A stretch of 64,000 bases of DNA from Desulfatibacillum sp. (GCA_016342355.1 JAEINP010000014.1:43094-107093); one strand, 5' to 3'; shown: positions 35,697-45,840, numbered from the stretch's first letter. Notes: generated from the letters alone by a model not told the origin. Numbers and translations are program-made.

Positions 35697-37292
35697 ATGT
35701 CCTTGCCCGATAGAAATAATCCGTACAGCTTTCAGGAATTTCTGGATTGGCGTAACAACGTGGACTATTACGCCGACGATTCCTTTCTTCAAAAGGTCGC
35801 CAAATACTATTCCGGGGACCAATGGCCGGAGGTGGATAAGGCAGCCCGGGAAATTTCCAGGAAGGCCTCGTTCAAATGGAGGGATCTGTCCGACGCCGCC
35901 GCCGTGCCTGAAAAACGGCCTTACATGGTCCATTATGACGGGCATAAAAACCGCATCGACCGCATTGCACGGCCCATGGAAACCCTGATCATGGAAAAGG
36001 AAGTCTTTGCTGAACGGATTTTTTCCGATTCCACACCTCCATGGGTGCGCCTGATTAAAATGTACCTCATCTATGAAAACAGTGAGGCTTGTATTTCCTG
36101 TCCCATCGTATGCACCGAAGGTCTGGTACGGCTCCTGGATAAATTTGCGGACACACCGGAGCTAAAGCGCATCCTTACCCATTGTAAGGACGGCATCGAC
36201 GGCGACGTGGCCATCGGTTCCCAGTTCCTCTCTGAAATCCAGGGCGGTTCGGACGTGCCCGCCAATCTGGTGGAGGCCGTGAAGGAAGACGGCATCTGGC
36301 GGTTGTACGGCGCCAAGTTTTTCTGCTCCGCCACCCATGCGGATTACGCAGTGGTTACGGCCAAGCCTCATGGCTCGGAAAAGGTGGCTTTGTTCATCGT
36401 GCCTGCCTGGCTCCCCGGAGACAAGGAAAAGGAACGACGCAACGGCTGCACCATTGATCGCATCAAGTGGAAAATGGGCACCAGCGAACTCACCACCGGT
36501 GAAATCACTTACAACGGCGCCGTAGCCTATCCTGTGGGCCCCTTGGATAAGGGCGTGGCCAATGTGGTGGGAATCGTCCTAAGCCTCTCCCGCCTGACTG
36601 TGGGTCTTTCTTCAGGCGCAGCCATGGCACGGGGATATCGGGAAGCTAAAAAATATTGCGAACTCCGAAACGCCTTCGGCATGCGGCTGGCTGATTTCCC
36701 CATGGTGGCGGCCCAGCTTAAAACCCTGGAAAGATCCACGCAACGCACCACTGCCGGATCGTTTAAGCTCTACGCGGATTTCCTCAATCTTAAGGGCGGG
36801 CTGGGCATTGGCCTGAACGCCGACGAGCCCATGGAGGATAAGAAACACCGGTTCCGGGTACGCCAGATGGTTATGCTCCAGAAAATGGCAGCGGCCTGGG
36901 ACGCCATGGACGCCTGCCGCCTTGCCATGTCCTTGTTCGGCGGACATGGAGTGATGGAGGATTTTTCCACCCTGCCCAGGTTCTTCCGCGACGGAGCTGT
37001 CAACGAATTGTGGGAAGGCCCCCGCAACGTGCTGCTGACCCAGATCCATCGGGATTTCCAGAGGGTGATTTCCTGGTATCCGCCCAAGGATTTTGTGGCC
37101 GACATGCTGAAAGGCGCGGACCCGGCCCTGATCAAGGCATTGGGCGACGAAATGGACGAACTGGCCAACTATCCCAACCTGTTCGAGATGAACGAAAAAA
37201 CCATGGAAATCTGCACCCGGTGGGACGGCTATTGCCAGCGTTTGTTCAACACCTACCAGGATCTTGCTCTGGCACAAGTCAACGCCTCCTGA
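35697..37292 (+). CDS. AidB-like acyl-CoA dehydrogenase
   Basis: A 531-residue flavoprotein of the acyl-CoA dehydrogenase fold with the long N-terminal extension of AidB-type members. SQFLSEIQGGSDVPANLVEAV contains the conserved GGSD flavin/substrate loop, ATHADYAVVTAKP follows, KWKMGTSELTTGEI is in the beta domain, and RFFRDGAVNELWEGPRNVLLTQIHRDF carries the Glu base and FAD contacts. GAAGGGGGT upstream makes ATG 35697 the start; the frame is open to 35655. It probably dehydrogenates a branched or unusual acyl-CoA; AidB itself has a DNA-damage link. No electron-transfer flavoprotein gene is adjacent. Confidence 0.85.
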   Translation: MSLPDRNNPYSFQEFLDWRNNVDYYADDSFLQKVAKYYSGDQWPEVDKAAREISRKASFKWRDLSDAAAVPEKRPYMVHYDGHKNRIDRIARPMETLIMEKEVFAERIFSDSTPPWVRLIKMYLIYENSEACISCPIVCTEGLVRLLDKFADTPELKRILTHCKDGIDGDVAIGSQFLSEIQGGSDVPANLVEAVKEDGIWRLYGAKFFCSATHADYAVVTAKPHGSEKVALFIVPAWLPGDKEKERRNGCTIDRIKWKMGTSELTTGEITYNGAVAYPVGPLDKGVANVVGIVLSLSRLTVGLSSGAAMARGYREAKKYCELRNAFGMRLADFPMVAAQLKTLERSTQRTTAGSFKLYADFLNLKGGLGIGLNADEPMEDKKHRFRVRQMVMLQKMAAAWDAMDACRLAMSLFGGHGVMEDFSTLPRFFRDGAVNELWEGPRNVLLTQIHRDFQRVISWYPPKDFVADMLKGADPALIKALGDEMDELANYPNLFEMNEKTMEICTRWDGYCQRLFNTYQDLALAQVNAS

Positions 37293-37392
37293 TCCGGGAA
37301 CATATTGGAGTGCAATTTGTGGAAGGGAATATCCGGCCCGACTTGCTAAATTGGTGGACCGTTTGTTCTTTTTTTACACGAGGTAATAATTC

Positions 37393-38874
37393 TTGGCGCA
37401 CATTTTGATGATCAAACCCAAGCACCCCCATTTCAGGGGGATGAATCGGACAGCCACTCCGCCCCTGGGTTTGATGTCCCTGGCTGCGTTTGCCCGGATC
37501 AGAAGGCCTGGCAAAGACACCTTTCTCATTGCTGACGAACGGGTTCACCCTCGATCCATGGACCAATGGTCCGGGCTGGTTCGGGAATTCGAGCCCACCC
37601 TCATCGCCATAAGCGCCGTCACCGTGGAAGGCAGCCGCCTGGAAAAAATGGCCCTACGGTTCAAGGCGGATTTTCCCCACATACCCATCATCGCGGGCGG
37701 CCCTTTGGTTTCCGCGTCCGGACTCCGGGTCCTGGAGTCGGGCCATATCGGTTACATCCTCCAAGGGGAAGGGGAGGTGGGATTTACAGAATTCCTGGAT
37801 GCCCTGGACAACGGGGACCGTTTTCCTGAACATCCCATCAGCGGCCTGGCCTTTAAAAAGCCGGATCAAACCCTGGTGGAAAACCCCATGAATCTCCATG
37901 TGCCGGACATGGAGGATATCCCCATTCCCGCCTGGGATCTGGTGGATCTGTCCGGGTACCAGGGCCTTAGCCGGTTCACGCCCACCGATGCATCCACCCG
38001 CTACGCCGTGCTGTTTACCTCCCGGGGATGCCCCTACGGATGCGTGTATTGCCATCGGATTTTCCCGAAAAAGTTCCGGCCCATGAAAGCCAGCCGGGTG
38101 GTGGACGAAATGGAATACCTGGTGCGGGAGTATGGTGTCAGCTCCTTTGAAATAATCGACGATATTTTCAACCTGGACTATAACCGGGCCATGGAATTCT
38201 GCAGGGAAATCAAAAAGCGGAACCTTAAGGTGAAGATTTCCTTTCCCAACGGAGTCCGGGGGGACCTGCTGGACAGGGATTTGCTCCGGGAACTGGCCTC
38301 GGCAGGCGTTTACCAGATAGCCTTTGCAGTGGAGTCCGCCAGCCCCCGGATTCAAAAGCTCATCAAAAAGGGTATTGATTTGGAGAGAATCAGGGAGAAT
38401 ATCGCCATAGCTACGGAAGAGGGGATGTTCACCTGGGGTTTTTTTATGCTGGGTTTTCCCACGGAAACCCGCAAGGAGTTAATGCAGACCTTAAAGTTCG
38501 CGTTCACTTCCAAGCTCCACGGAGCGTATTTTTTTTCGGTCGTGCCCTATGAAGGCACCGAACTGGCCGCCATGGCAATGGGCCATAACAACTTCCAACC
38601 CAGGGACCTGCGCGATGGCGACTACCACCATTTTCCAAAATCCCTGGCCAATGTGAGCGCCCGGGAACTCTCCCTGTTCCAGGTCATGGCCTTTTTCATT
38701 TTCTTTTTTGATCCCCGGCGCATTTACCGGATTTTGCGGGATTACCCCCATGATCGGCGGCAGGTTATCCGCAAGTTTTTTACGCTCAGCCATTTCCTAT
38801 TTATTGAAAAACCCGCAGGGCTGCTCAAGAGTTTTGCCCAGACCCTGGCAAGGCTCGGCCCGGGCGAAAAATAA
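37393..38874 (+). CDS. B12-binding radical SAM protein
   Basis: A 493-residue protein starting with TTG at 37393 behind GAGGT. Residues 1-150 form a cobalamin-binding-like Rossmann domain (LMIKPKHPHFRGMNRTATPPLGLMSLAAF, GGPLVSASG, GEGEVGFTEF). The radical SAM core follows with FTSRGCPYGCVYCHR, giving the CxxxCxxC cluster ligands, and FEIIDDIFNLDYNRA, GVYQIAFAVESASP and FMLGFPTE. Members of this class perform methylations or rearrangements on unactivated carbons. The substrate is unknown. It sits between two acyl-CoA dehydrogenase genes but is read in the same direction only as the first. Confidence 0.87.
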   Translation: MAHILMIKPKHPHFRGMNRTATPPLGLMSLAAFARIRRPGKDTFLIADERVHPRSMDQWSGLVREFEPTLIAISAVTVEGSRLEKMALRFKADFPHIPIIAGGPLVSASGLRVLESGHIGYILQGEGEVGFTEFLDALDNGDRFPEHPISGLAFKKPDQTLVENPMNLHVPDMEDIPIPAWDLVDLSGYQGLSRFTPTDASTRYAVLFTSRGCPYGCVYCHRIFPKKFRPMKASRVVDEMEYLVREYGVSSFEIIDDIFNLDYNRAMEFCREIKKRNLKVKISFPNGVRGDLLDRDLLRELASAGVYQIAFAVESASPRIQKLIKKGIDLERIRENIAIATEEGMFTWGFFMLGFPTETRKELMQTLKFAFTSKLHGAYFFSVVPYEGTELAAMAMGHNNFQPRDLRDGDYHHFPKSLANVSARELSLFQVMAFFIFFFDPRRIYRILRDYPHDRRQVIRKFFTLSHFLFIEKPAGLLKSFAQTLARLGPGEK

Positions 38875-38933
38875 TGCCGATGTTCAAATCATTTTTCCGT
38901 TTGGATTATAAATAGCCCACGGCGCTTTGTTTT

Positions 38934-40109
38934 TTACAAATCCCCCATGCCTCGCTGGATCAACTCGTTGGCAATGAGCAACCGGCGGATTTCCGACGTA
39001 CCCGCCCCGATCTCGTAGAGCTTGGCGTCCCGGAAAAACCGGTTGATGGGATACTCCAGGGTGTAGCCGTATCCCCCATGGATCTGCAAAGATTGGTTCA
39101 CAGCCCGGGAGGCCGCCTCCCCCGTGAACAGCACCGCCGCCGCAGCCAGCTTATGCACGTCGGTCCCTTTACCGCCCCCCCGGGCTTTGTCCGCCATGAT
39201 GGCCGCCTTGTACACCAGGCCCCGGGCCGCTTCCATTTCCGTGTACATATCCGCCAGCTTGGCCTTGATTAGCTGGAACTCACTGATGGCCTGCCCAAAC
39301 TGATGGCGTTTTTTGCTGTATTTGATAGCAAGGTCCAGGGCCGCCTCGCCTATGCCCAGGGCTATGGCAGCCACCACGGCCCGCTCCAGGTCCAGCCCTG
39401 TCATCATTACATGGATGCCGTTGTTCACCTGGCCCAGAACCTGGGACCCCGGAACCCGGCAATTGTTGAAGACCAACTCCCCGGTGGCGGAGCCCCGGTT
39501 GCCCATTTTTTTCATTTTGCCGGGCACGGTAAAGCCCTCGAAGCCCTTTTCAATGATAAATGACGTGATGCCTCGTGCGTTTTTTTCCGGCTCGGTCTTG
39601 GCGTAGACCATGGCAACCTGGGCCACCGGCGCATTGGTAATGAAAATTTTGCTGCCGTTGAGAATATAATCGTCTCCATCCTTCTCTGCTGTTGTGCGGA
39701 TTCCCACGGCGTCCGACCCTGCGTCCGGCTCGGTCAGGCCCATGCACCCGTACCAGACCCCGGAGCATAGGTTGGGCAGGTATTTCATTTTTTGTTCTTC
39801 GGTGCCGTTGCGCAGGATATTGTGGGCACATAGGTTCACATGAGCCCCATACGAAAGAGCCACCGCCGGGCATACCCGGGAGATTTGCTCCGTGGCCAGG
39901 ACCGTGGCGAAAAGGTCGGATCCCGAGCCTCCGTATTCTTCCGGGATGCCCAGGCCCAAAAAGCCCAAGTCTCCCATTTTCTCCCAAAGGCCCGGGGGAA
40001 ACTCATCTTCTCTGTCGATTGCTTCGGTCAACGGGCCCACTTCCTTTCTCATAAAGTCAGCCACGTTTTTTTTGATCATTTGTTGTTCGGCGCTTAGGTC
40101 AAAATCCAT
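38934..40109 (-). CDS. Acyl-CoA dehydrogenase, isovaleryl-CoA dehydrogenase type
   Basis: A 391-residue FAD enzyme. GLTEPDAGSDAVGIRT and YILNGSKIFITNA are standard. The catalytic base fits the isovaleryl type: Glu in GLDLERAVVAAIALG, while the usual base position near the C terminus reads YEIGAGTSEIRR with Gly-Ala in place of Glu. SYGAHVNLCAHNILRNGTEEQ is also close to isovaleryl-CoA dehydrogenases. It would act in leucine breakdown or on other 3-methyl-branched acyl-CoAs. No carboxylase or hydratase partners are next to it. Confidence 0.9.
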   Translation of the reverse strand: MDFDLSAEQQMIKKNVADFMRKEVGPLTEAIDREDEFPPGLWEKMGDLGFLGLGIPEEYGGSGSDLFATVLATEQISRVCPAVALSYGAHVNLCAHNILRNGTEEQKMKYLPNLCSGVWYGCMGLTEPDAGSDAVGIRTTAEKDGDDYILNGSKIFITNAPVAQVAMVYAKTEPEKNARGITSFIIEKGFEGFTVPGKMKKMGNRGSATGELVFNNCRVPGSQVLGQVNNGIHVMMTGLDLERAVVAAIALGIGEAALDLAIKYSKKRHQFGQAISEFQLIKAKLADMYTEMEAARGLVYKAAIMADKARGGGKGTDVHKLAAAAVLFTGEAASRAVNQSLQIHGGYGYTLEYPINRFFRDAKLYEIGAGTSEIRRLLIANELIQRGMGDL

Positions 40110-40576
40110 CCTCTACTCCCTCCCATAAGGCGTTGGAAACTCCGGCGGACCCCGGCGGGGATATTTGGCGCTTAAAATTTACGATGGGGGATAGGGCTTG
40201 TTGCAACAAATATTTGCCGGAAAACAAAACGGCTGACTTCTCGAAGATAAAACTACCTGTTGCAACGCCTCAGCGCAAGGGATTTTTGGGATTTGAAGCA
40301 TCAGGTCATTAGCAAGGTTAAGCTCTTCATATTACATGCTGTTGATGGACATAGGCAGGATTGATTTCACCCGCTCAAAACTGATGGCAGAGTCAGCCAG
40401 CCCTGGCCGTTTTTTCTGGGCCGTTTTTGCCAGCCAAGCATAGGCCTATGACTTCCGTGCGGGTATATAAATACCAACTATAAAAACGCACTTTCCGGTT
40501 GTATTTTTGAATATCAGCCATTACGATGGACTATCATATCACATTTAAAATTCTTAAACAGAGTGAGAAATTTAAT
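40110..40576. other. 467-base gap before the STAND-nuclease gene
   Basis: No gene found. The palindromic word TGTTGCAAC occurs twice, at 40199-40207 and 40258-40266. The 100 bases before the next gene are AT-rich (TATATAAATACC, AACTATAAAAAC near 40464-40488) and may include its promoter, but no hexamer pair with good spacing stands out. Confidence 0.4.
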
Positions 40577-43500
40577 ATGGTCAATTTACTGGAAATTACC
40601 GGTGATGACATTGCGGCTTTGAGTGATGGCGATCTGCGCACCTTGATCGCTCAGTTGTGCGAGGCGGATTTTCGTTTGGCGGGGCTTTCCACCAGCGGTA
40701 TCACCTGGGGAGGACACCAGGATGCCCCGGACGGAGGCCTGGACGTGGTGGTGCGCGGTGAGGTTGATCCTCCAAAAGACAGCCATGTCCCCAGGAGGCC
40801 AACGGGATTTCAAGTTAAAACAACCAAAATGATAAAATCTGGCATAGAGAAGGAAATGCGTCCCGGTGGTGTGCTGAGGAATTCCATAAAAGGACTTGCC
40901 AAGGAAAAAGGGGCATACATTATTGTCAGTTCAGGCGCTTCTGCAACGGAGGAGGTTTTACAAAATCTTATTGCTGCCATGAGGGAAGCAGCTTCTGATG
41001 ATCCTAATTCCGAAAAATTACTCCTGGATTTTTTTGATCGAAGGCGAGTGGCTTCCTGGGTGAATAGGCATCCTTCCCGGATTGTCTGGGTAAGAGACAA
41101 AGTCGAAAAGCCCATTAAAGGATGGAAACCCTATGGAAATTGGGCTGGTTCGCCGGGGGGCGTTGATGAGAAATACCTTTTGGATGAAGGATTCAGGCTT
41201 ATAGATGAAACCATATCAAGAGGGAAAAAGGAACCTGCTTCTGAGGGCATTGACACAATTCGCTCCTACCTTTGCAATCCGAAAATTTCCATTCGTCTGG
41301 TTGGCCTTTCAGGAGTTGGAAAAACAAGGTTTGTCCAAGCCTTGTTCGATGAAAGGATCGGAAATCGTAAACTCAATCCCTTCTCTGCCATATATACCGA
41401 CATGGCTTTCAGTCCTGATCCATCCCCGGAATCGTTTGCAGAGCAATTGATTGCTGATAAAATGAAGGCGATCATGATTGTGGATAATTGTCCACCTGAC
41501 CTACACCGCCGTCTGACAGAAATTTGCTCTAAAAATACGGAAAGCACTCTGAGCCTGTTGACCGTGGAATATGAGGTTCGGGATGACCTCCCAGAGGAAA
41601 CTTCCGTATACCGGCTGGAGCCAGCCAGTGAAGGTCTTATTGAAAGGCTCATTCAAAAGCGATTTCCCAAATTGGGCGCACTAAACGCAGAAATTATCGC
41701 AAGATTTTCTGGAGGGAATGCGCGTATCGCCATCGCCTTAGCCAACACGGTGGGGAAAGGCGACACGTTGTCGGGCTTGCGTGATGAAGATTTGTTTGTC
41801 AGGATTTTCCAGCAACCGAATACTCCCAATGAAAATCTGTTCATTTCTGCTGAGGCATTGTCGCTGGTTTATTTTTTTGATGGAGAAGATTCTATTTCAG
41901 AGAAATCCGAGTTGGCGTTTTTAGCTGCCATTGTGGAAAAGTCCGCTTTGCAACTCTTTCGCGATGTTGTCACCTTAAAAAATAGGGGACTTGTTCAAGC
42001 ACGTAGTAAATGGAGAGCGGTGCTTCCTCATGCGTTAGCCAATCAAATGGCCCGATTTGCTCTTGAGTATATTCCAAAGGATTTTATCGTTCACAAGTTT
42101 GTTAATTGTGGCTCAGAAAGACTGATGACATCATTTTCTCGCCGTTTAGGCTACCTCCATGACAGCGAACCCGCGATTAAGATTGCCCAAGAGTGGCTTG
42201 CCACGGGTGGCTGGATAGGTAAAGTTGTCAGTGACCTGAGCCCTTTTGAAATGGATGTGTTTTCCAGCATTGCCCCAATTTCGCCAGAAGACACCTTGAA
42301 AGCCATAGAACGGGCGGCGAATAGTGAGGATGGGGACATTTTTCTGTCCAAAAAAAGTCAGCATTATTATGACTTCATAGAGATATTGTGGCGCGTGGCC
42401 TATAACCCCACTCTGTTTTCTCGCTGTGTTGAATTGTTGAAAAAATGTGTTAATTCAGGAGATCAAGATACCGCTTATAATTCAGCGAAAAATGTTATCA
42501 AATCCCTTTTTTACTTCGATAGATCAGGTACTTGTGCATCTATGGAAACCAGATCAGAAATGATTGAACTACTGATTCAATCTGCCAAGGATGAGGACCA
42601 GGAAATCGGCCTGCTTTTTTTGGATGCTGCTTTGGAAACCATGGGCACAGTAGAGCCCTTTAACTTTGAGTTCGGGGCATGGCCGAGGGATTATGGATAC
42701 ACACCTAAAACGCAACAGGAATACAATATTTGGTTTGAAACCTTTTTTACTATTTGTGCAGGAATAGCGACCGATCAGGGGGAAATGTCGGAACGAGCAA
42801 AGTATATCATTTCTCATCATTTGAATGATTTGTGGTGGAATACGGGTATCCATGGCGTTTTGCATAAGTCAATTGTCGAAATCGCTGAACAGGGGCAATG
42901 GATTGACAGCTTGTTTGCCGTAAATGATATCATTCGTCATTTTGGCGATCAGGCAACGCAATCAGACTTGGACCTACTCCTTGAAATGAAAAATGCCCTA
43001 AGGCCCAAAAATTTGTTTGAACAAGCTCGTTTATATGCATCGTCTGAATCATATAAACTTATCGAATTGGATTGTAATGAAGATGCAGAAAATGAGGGCA
43101 AGTGGTTGGAAGAAGAAACTCGAAGGATTGCAGCCAATGTAGTTCAAGACCCTAAAATATTTGCTATTTTACTGCCGGACCTTCTATCTATTTCCTTTTC
43201 TGTGCAAGCAAGGCTTTTTGGCATGGGAATAGCGGATGGCACTCCTGATAAACAGCAAACCTGGGATTCCATGGCGGCGGCCTTTGAGACAATTCCACCG
43301 GAAAAAAGGCAACCGGATTTGTTTGTTGGATTTTTATCATCCTGCGGTGAAACGGATATGGATTTCTATAACTCCACACTGGATAATATCTTGCAGGATG
43401 ATTTATTCGCTAAGTGGTTCCCAATATTTCAATTTTCTGCTTCCATTGATGCACGCGGTCTTGAGAGGCTGCATAGAGCATTGGACGATGGAACTGCACA

Positions 43501-44419
43501 GATTGAATTATTTCAATATCTTGCCTGGGGTAGAAATCATGAAGCGTTAACCGATGATGATTTAGCAGGGTTACTGCAAAAAATAATCAAAAAAAGCGGC
43601 GGTGCTATGGTTGCAGTGGAAGTTCTTTCGATGCGTCTTTTGAGAGGACGCAAGGCTAAACCGGTTAAATATTCTGAAAATTTGCTTACAGTATCTCGTG
43701 ATACCCTTGCAATCTATCCATACGGAGAAAGTAAAAAGCAGAGAGACTCTTTAGATTACCACCTTTCTCAAATTGCTCAAATTTGTCTCAAAGGTAATGA
43801 CTCTAAAGTGGCTGCTGTAAAAATCTGCCGAAATCTTACAAAAGTAGCCTTGGCTGACTCGTTTTTTAAGTTCCAATATACAGGAGTGCTGAATACTATA
43901 GCTGAACTTCAGCCTTTTGTCTTTTTGGATGAATTTTGTTTGAAGCCGAATGTGGTTGACCATATGAATCGATGGCTGTTTTGGGATGATTTCCTGGAAA
44001 AGGGCAATCCATTTAATCTGATTTCGGACACAGATCTATTGACTTGGTGCGAAGTGGACGCGGTCATCCGATATCCGCTGATTGCCTCCGGTATTCACGC
44101 ATACCAAAAATCGGGAGCAGGCGGAGAATTTGTCTGGAAGCCAATCGTATTTGAAGTCCTGAAACGAGCTCCAAATATTGAGCTAATACTTGATATTTTT
44201 GCGCAACACATAAGACCAAGGGGATGGTCTGGTTCCTTGGCTGATATTTTGGAAAAACGGTTAATATTATTTGAACAATTAAAAGATCATCCTAATGAAA
44301 AAGTCGGAGCCTGGGCCGTTGGGCAATTAAAGTACATGGATAAAGCAATACAAAGTGAACGAGAATGGGAAAAAAACACATTATTTTTTGGACTTGAGAA
44401 TAACCAGTCTTTTGAATAG
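40577..44419 (+). CDS. Mrr-like nuclease / STAND NTPase fusion, candidate defence protein
   Basis: A protein of 1280 residues from the ATG at 40577 (MVNLLEITGDD); an earlier ATG at 40526 lacks a ribosome site. Residues about 20-140 resemble a PD-(D/E)xK, Mrr-like nuclease: Glu29 in LCEADFR, GGHQDAPDGGLDVVV with Asp56, and GFQVKTTK with Gln79 and Lys81. The P-loop GLSGVGKTR is at 243-251 and a Walker B-like AIMIVDN at about 297-303, followed by winged-helix-like and ARLFG-type helices to about 500. The last 750 residues are helical with no motif I recognise, the usual place of a sensor domain. Base composition is AT-richer than both neighbours. It stands alone, with no partner genes. Architecture is like Avs-type antiviral STAND proteins, but the family is not confirmed. 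Confidence 0.66.
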   Translation: MVNLLEITGDDIAALSDGDLRTLIAQLCEADFRLAGLSTSGITWGGHQDAPDGGLDVVVRGEVDPPKDSHVPRRPTGFQVKTTKMIKSGIEKEMRPGGVLRNSIKGLAKEKGAYIIVSSGASATEEVLQNLIAAMREAASDDPNSEKLLLDFFDRRRVASWVNRHPSRIVWVRDKVEKPIKGWKPYGNWAGSPGGVDEKYLLDEGFRLIDETISRGKKEPASEGIDTIRSYLCNPKISIRLVGLSGVGKTRFVQALFDERIGNRKLNPFSAIYTDMAFSPDPSPESFAEQLIADKMKAIMIVDNCPPDLHRRLTEICSKNTESTLSLLTVEYEVRDDLPEETSVYRLEPASEGLIERLIQKRFPKLGALNAEIIARFSGGNARIAIALANTVGKGDTLSGLRDEDLFVRIFQQPNTPNENLFISAEALSLVYFFDGEDSISEKSELAFLAAIVEKSALQLFRDVVTLKNRGLVQARSKWRAVLPHALANQMARFALEYIPKDFIVHKFVNCGSERLMTSFSRRLGYLHDSEPAIKIAQEWLATGGWIGKVVSDLSPFEMDVFSSIAPISPEDTLKAIERAANSEDGDIFLSKKSQHYYDFIEILWRVAYNPTLFSRCVELLKKCVNSGDQDTAYNSAKNVIKSLFYFDRSGTCASMETRSEMIELLIQSAKDEDQEIGLLFLDAALETMGTVEPFNFEFGAWPRDYGYTPKTQQEYNIWFETFFTICAGIATDQGEMSERAKYIISHHLNDLWWNTGIHGVLHKSIVEIAEQGQWIDSLFAVNDIIRHFGDQATQSDLDLLLEMKNALRPKNLFEQARLYASSESYKLIELDCNEDAENEGKWLEEETRRIAANVVQDPKIFAILLPDLLSISFSVQARLFGMGIADGTPDKQQTWDSMAAAFETIPPEKRQPDLFVGFLSSCGETDMDFYNSTLDNILQDDLFAKWFPIFQFSASIDARGLERLHRALDDGTAQIELFQYLAWGRNHEALTDDDLAGLLQKIIKKSGGAMVAVEVLSMRLLRGRKAKPVKYSENLLTVSRDTLAIYPYGESKKQRDSLDYHLSQIAQICLKGNDSKVAAVKICRNLTKVALADSFFKFQYTGVLNTIAELQPFVFLDEFCLKPNVVDHMNRWLFWDDFLEKGNPFNLISDTDLLTWCEVDAVIRYPLIASGIHAYQKSGAGGEFVWKPIVFEVLKRAPNIELILDIFAQHIRPRGWSGSLADILEKRLILFEQLKDHPNEKVGAWAVGQLKYMDKAIQSEREWEKNTLFFGLENNQSFE

Positions 44420-44457
44420 ATGTCTGTTGCCATAGTGCTTTTTTCGCTGGAGAACAC

Positions 44458-45165
44458 ATGCCGGACCATGACCTAAAAAAAATGTGGCTAAGCGAATGGA
44501 TGGCTTTGCACGGGGTGGTGGTGTGGGGATGTGCGGACCTGGAGGCATTTGAGACGCCCCGGGATTCTCATGGAAAAGGATTTCCCCGGGCCGTGTCATT
44601 CGCCCTGCCCATGAACCCGGAAATCATGCAGTCCATCCGCCAGGGACCCAACCAAGCCTATGCGGACGAATACACTCGGGTGAATGGGGAGATCAATAGA
44701 TTGTCGAATGAACTGGCGGCGGAAATCCGGTCCCGGGGATTTCAGGGCCAAGCCTTGGCTGCTTCGGTTCGATCTGACACGGTGAACATCCGGGGGGACT
44801 TTCCCCAAAAAACAGCCGCCACCCGGGCCGGGCTGGGGTGGATCGGCAGGCATTGCCAGTTGGTAACCCGGCCTTTTGGCCCGTGGGTGAGGCTGGGCAC
44901 GGTTTTCACGGATATGCCCCTGGATTGCGGGCCTCCCCAGGAAAAGAGTTATTGTGGAACCTGCAAAAAATGCGTGGAAGCCTGCCCGGCTAAGGCCCTT
45001 ACCGGTAAAGGGTGGCAGGCCGGCTCACCCCGAGAGGATATCCTGGACGTACGAGCCTGCGATTTGTATAAAAGGACCCATTTCATGGAGTTCCACAAAG
45101 GGCATAACTGCGGAATTTGCTCCTCAGCCTGCCCTTACGGGAACAAGAGGGCTGGGAAAGGTTAG
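44458..45165 (+). CDS. Epoxyqueuosine reductase (QueG)-like double 4Fe-4S protein
   Basis: A 235-residue cytoplasmic protein with two ferredoxin-type cluster motifs, CGTCKKCVEACP near residue 165 and CGICSSACP near 220. Before them, TAATRAGLGWIGRHCQLVTRPFGPWVRLGTVFTD matches the catalytic region of QueG-like cobalamin/iron-sulfur reductases. It is shorter than QueG (about 350-380) and lacks the C-terminal HEAT-like part, so it is probably a relative in another reduction rather than the tRNA enzyme. GGAG six bases before the ATG supports the start. Confidence 0.75.
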   Translation: MPDHDLKKMWLSEWMALHGVVVWGCADLEAFETPRDSHGKGFPRAVSFALPMNPEIMQSIRQGPNQAYADEYTRVNGEINRLSNELAAEIRSRGFQGQALAASVRSDTVNIRGDFPQKTAATRAGLGWIGRHCQLVTRPFGPWVRLGTVFTDMPLDCGPPQEKSYCGTCKKCVEACPAKALTGKGWQAGSPREDILDVRACDLYKRTHFMEFHKGHNCGICSSACPYGNKRAGKG

Positions 45166-45309
45166 TAAACGTCTATTGGACTACACGGGTTGAGAGGAGT
45201 TTTCAGGCGGGGGTGGGTTGAAAATCCGGGGTTGGCAGAAAAGCCAGGTGGTTGCCAGGGGGAGTCTTTCACAAATTAACAAAATGGTTTTTAAACGCCT
45301 CGCCTACTT

Positions 45310-45741
45310 TTATGCCGCAATGGTTCGGCAAGACACCAACCTTTTCATTCTACCTCTTGCTTTGGTGCGGGCGGATTTGATGATTTTTTCCAGGGAGTCG
45401 GCTTTGGAGTCGTCGGACATGCGGCTCCATGTGCAATAATCCCTTGTCCGCCAAGTCTTCCAGGACCTCATAAATCGGATTATCCATGGCTTCGGCCCGA
45501 GCCACCGGCATGGTCTCCTATGGGGCCAAGCCGTATGCACCGAGGCTCCGGCCGATAGCATCAGCGCGAACAACCCATCCTCTTCCCCGCCAAAATACCG
45601 GATCGTATACCCCACCTGGACCGGCAGCATGTTCACCACTTGGTTCACCACCGTGGCGGGTATGCGCAATTCTGTCCAGCCTGAATACGCTTCCTCAAAT
45701 CGCATGATCCTGGTCTCCTGTAGCCACTTTGTCCGGCTCAT
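45310..45741 (-). pseudogene. Decayed transposase (ISNCY-like), N-terminal remnant
   Basis: The minus strand encodes about 140 residues whose start (MSRTKWLQETRIMRFEEAY, then SGWTELR) is characteristic of ISNCY-type transposases. The expected helix-turn-helix is blurred, the YEEDGL-like segment appears as FGGEEDGLF, and similarity then fades into shifted frames. No DDE catalytic part and no terminal inverted repeats were found. The surrounding gap 45166-45887 holds this remnant and the promoter of the next operon. It shows that this junction has received mobile DNA. Confidence 0.5.
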
Positions 45742-45811
45742 CTGAATACCTCTTTGGCGCCCAGATTAAACCGGACAGTTTATTTGTTTCCAACAATCTG
45801 AAAAAAAGTTC

Positions 45812-45840
45812 TTGACACTGCGTAGGGTTGTGCGTACACT
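45812..45840 (+). promoter_or_regulatory. Promoter of the FabR-like operon
   Basis: Perfect TTGACA at 45812-45817, 17 bases, then TACACT at 45835-45840. The -10 hexamer lies inside a 20-base palindrome. The first start codon is 48 bases downstream behind GGAGGAAC. Confidence 0.75.

Noticed and set aside
45218..45439. 73-codon plus-strand frame in the transposase-remnant gap
   Set aside because: Opposite strand of the remnant shows a transposase-like start; plus frame has poor start context.
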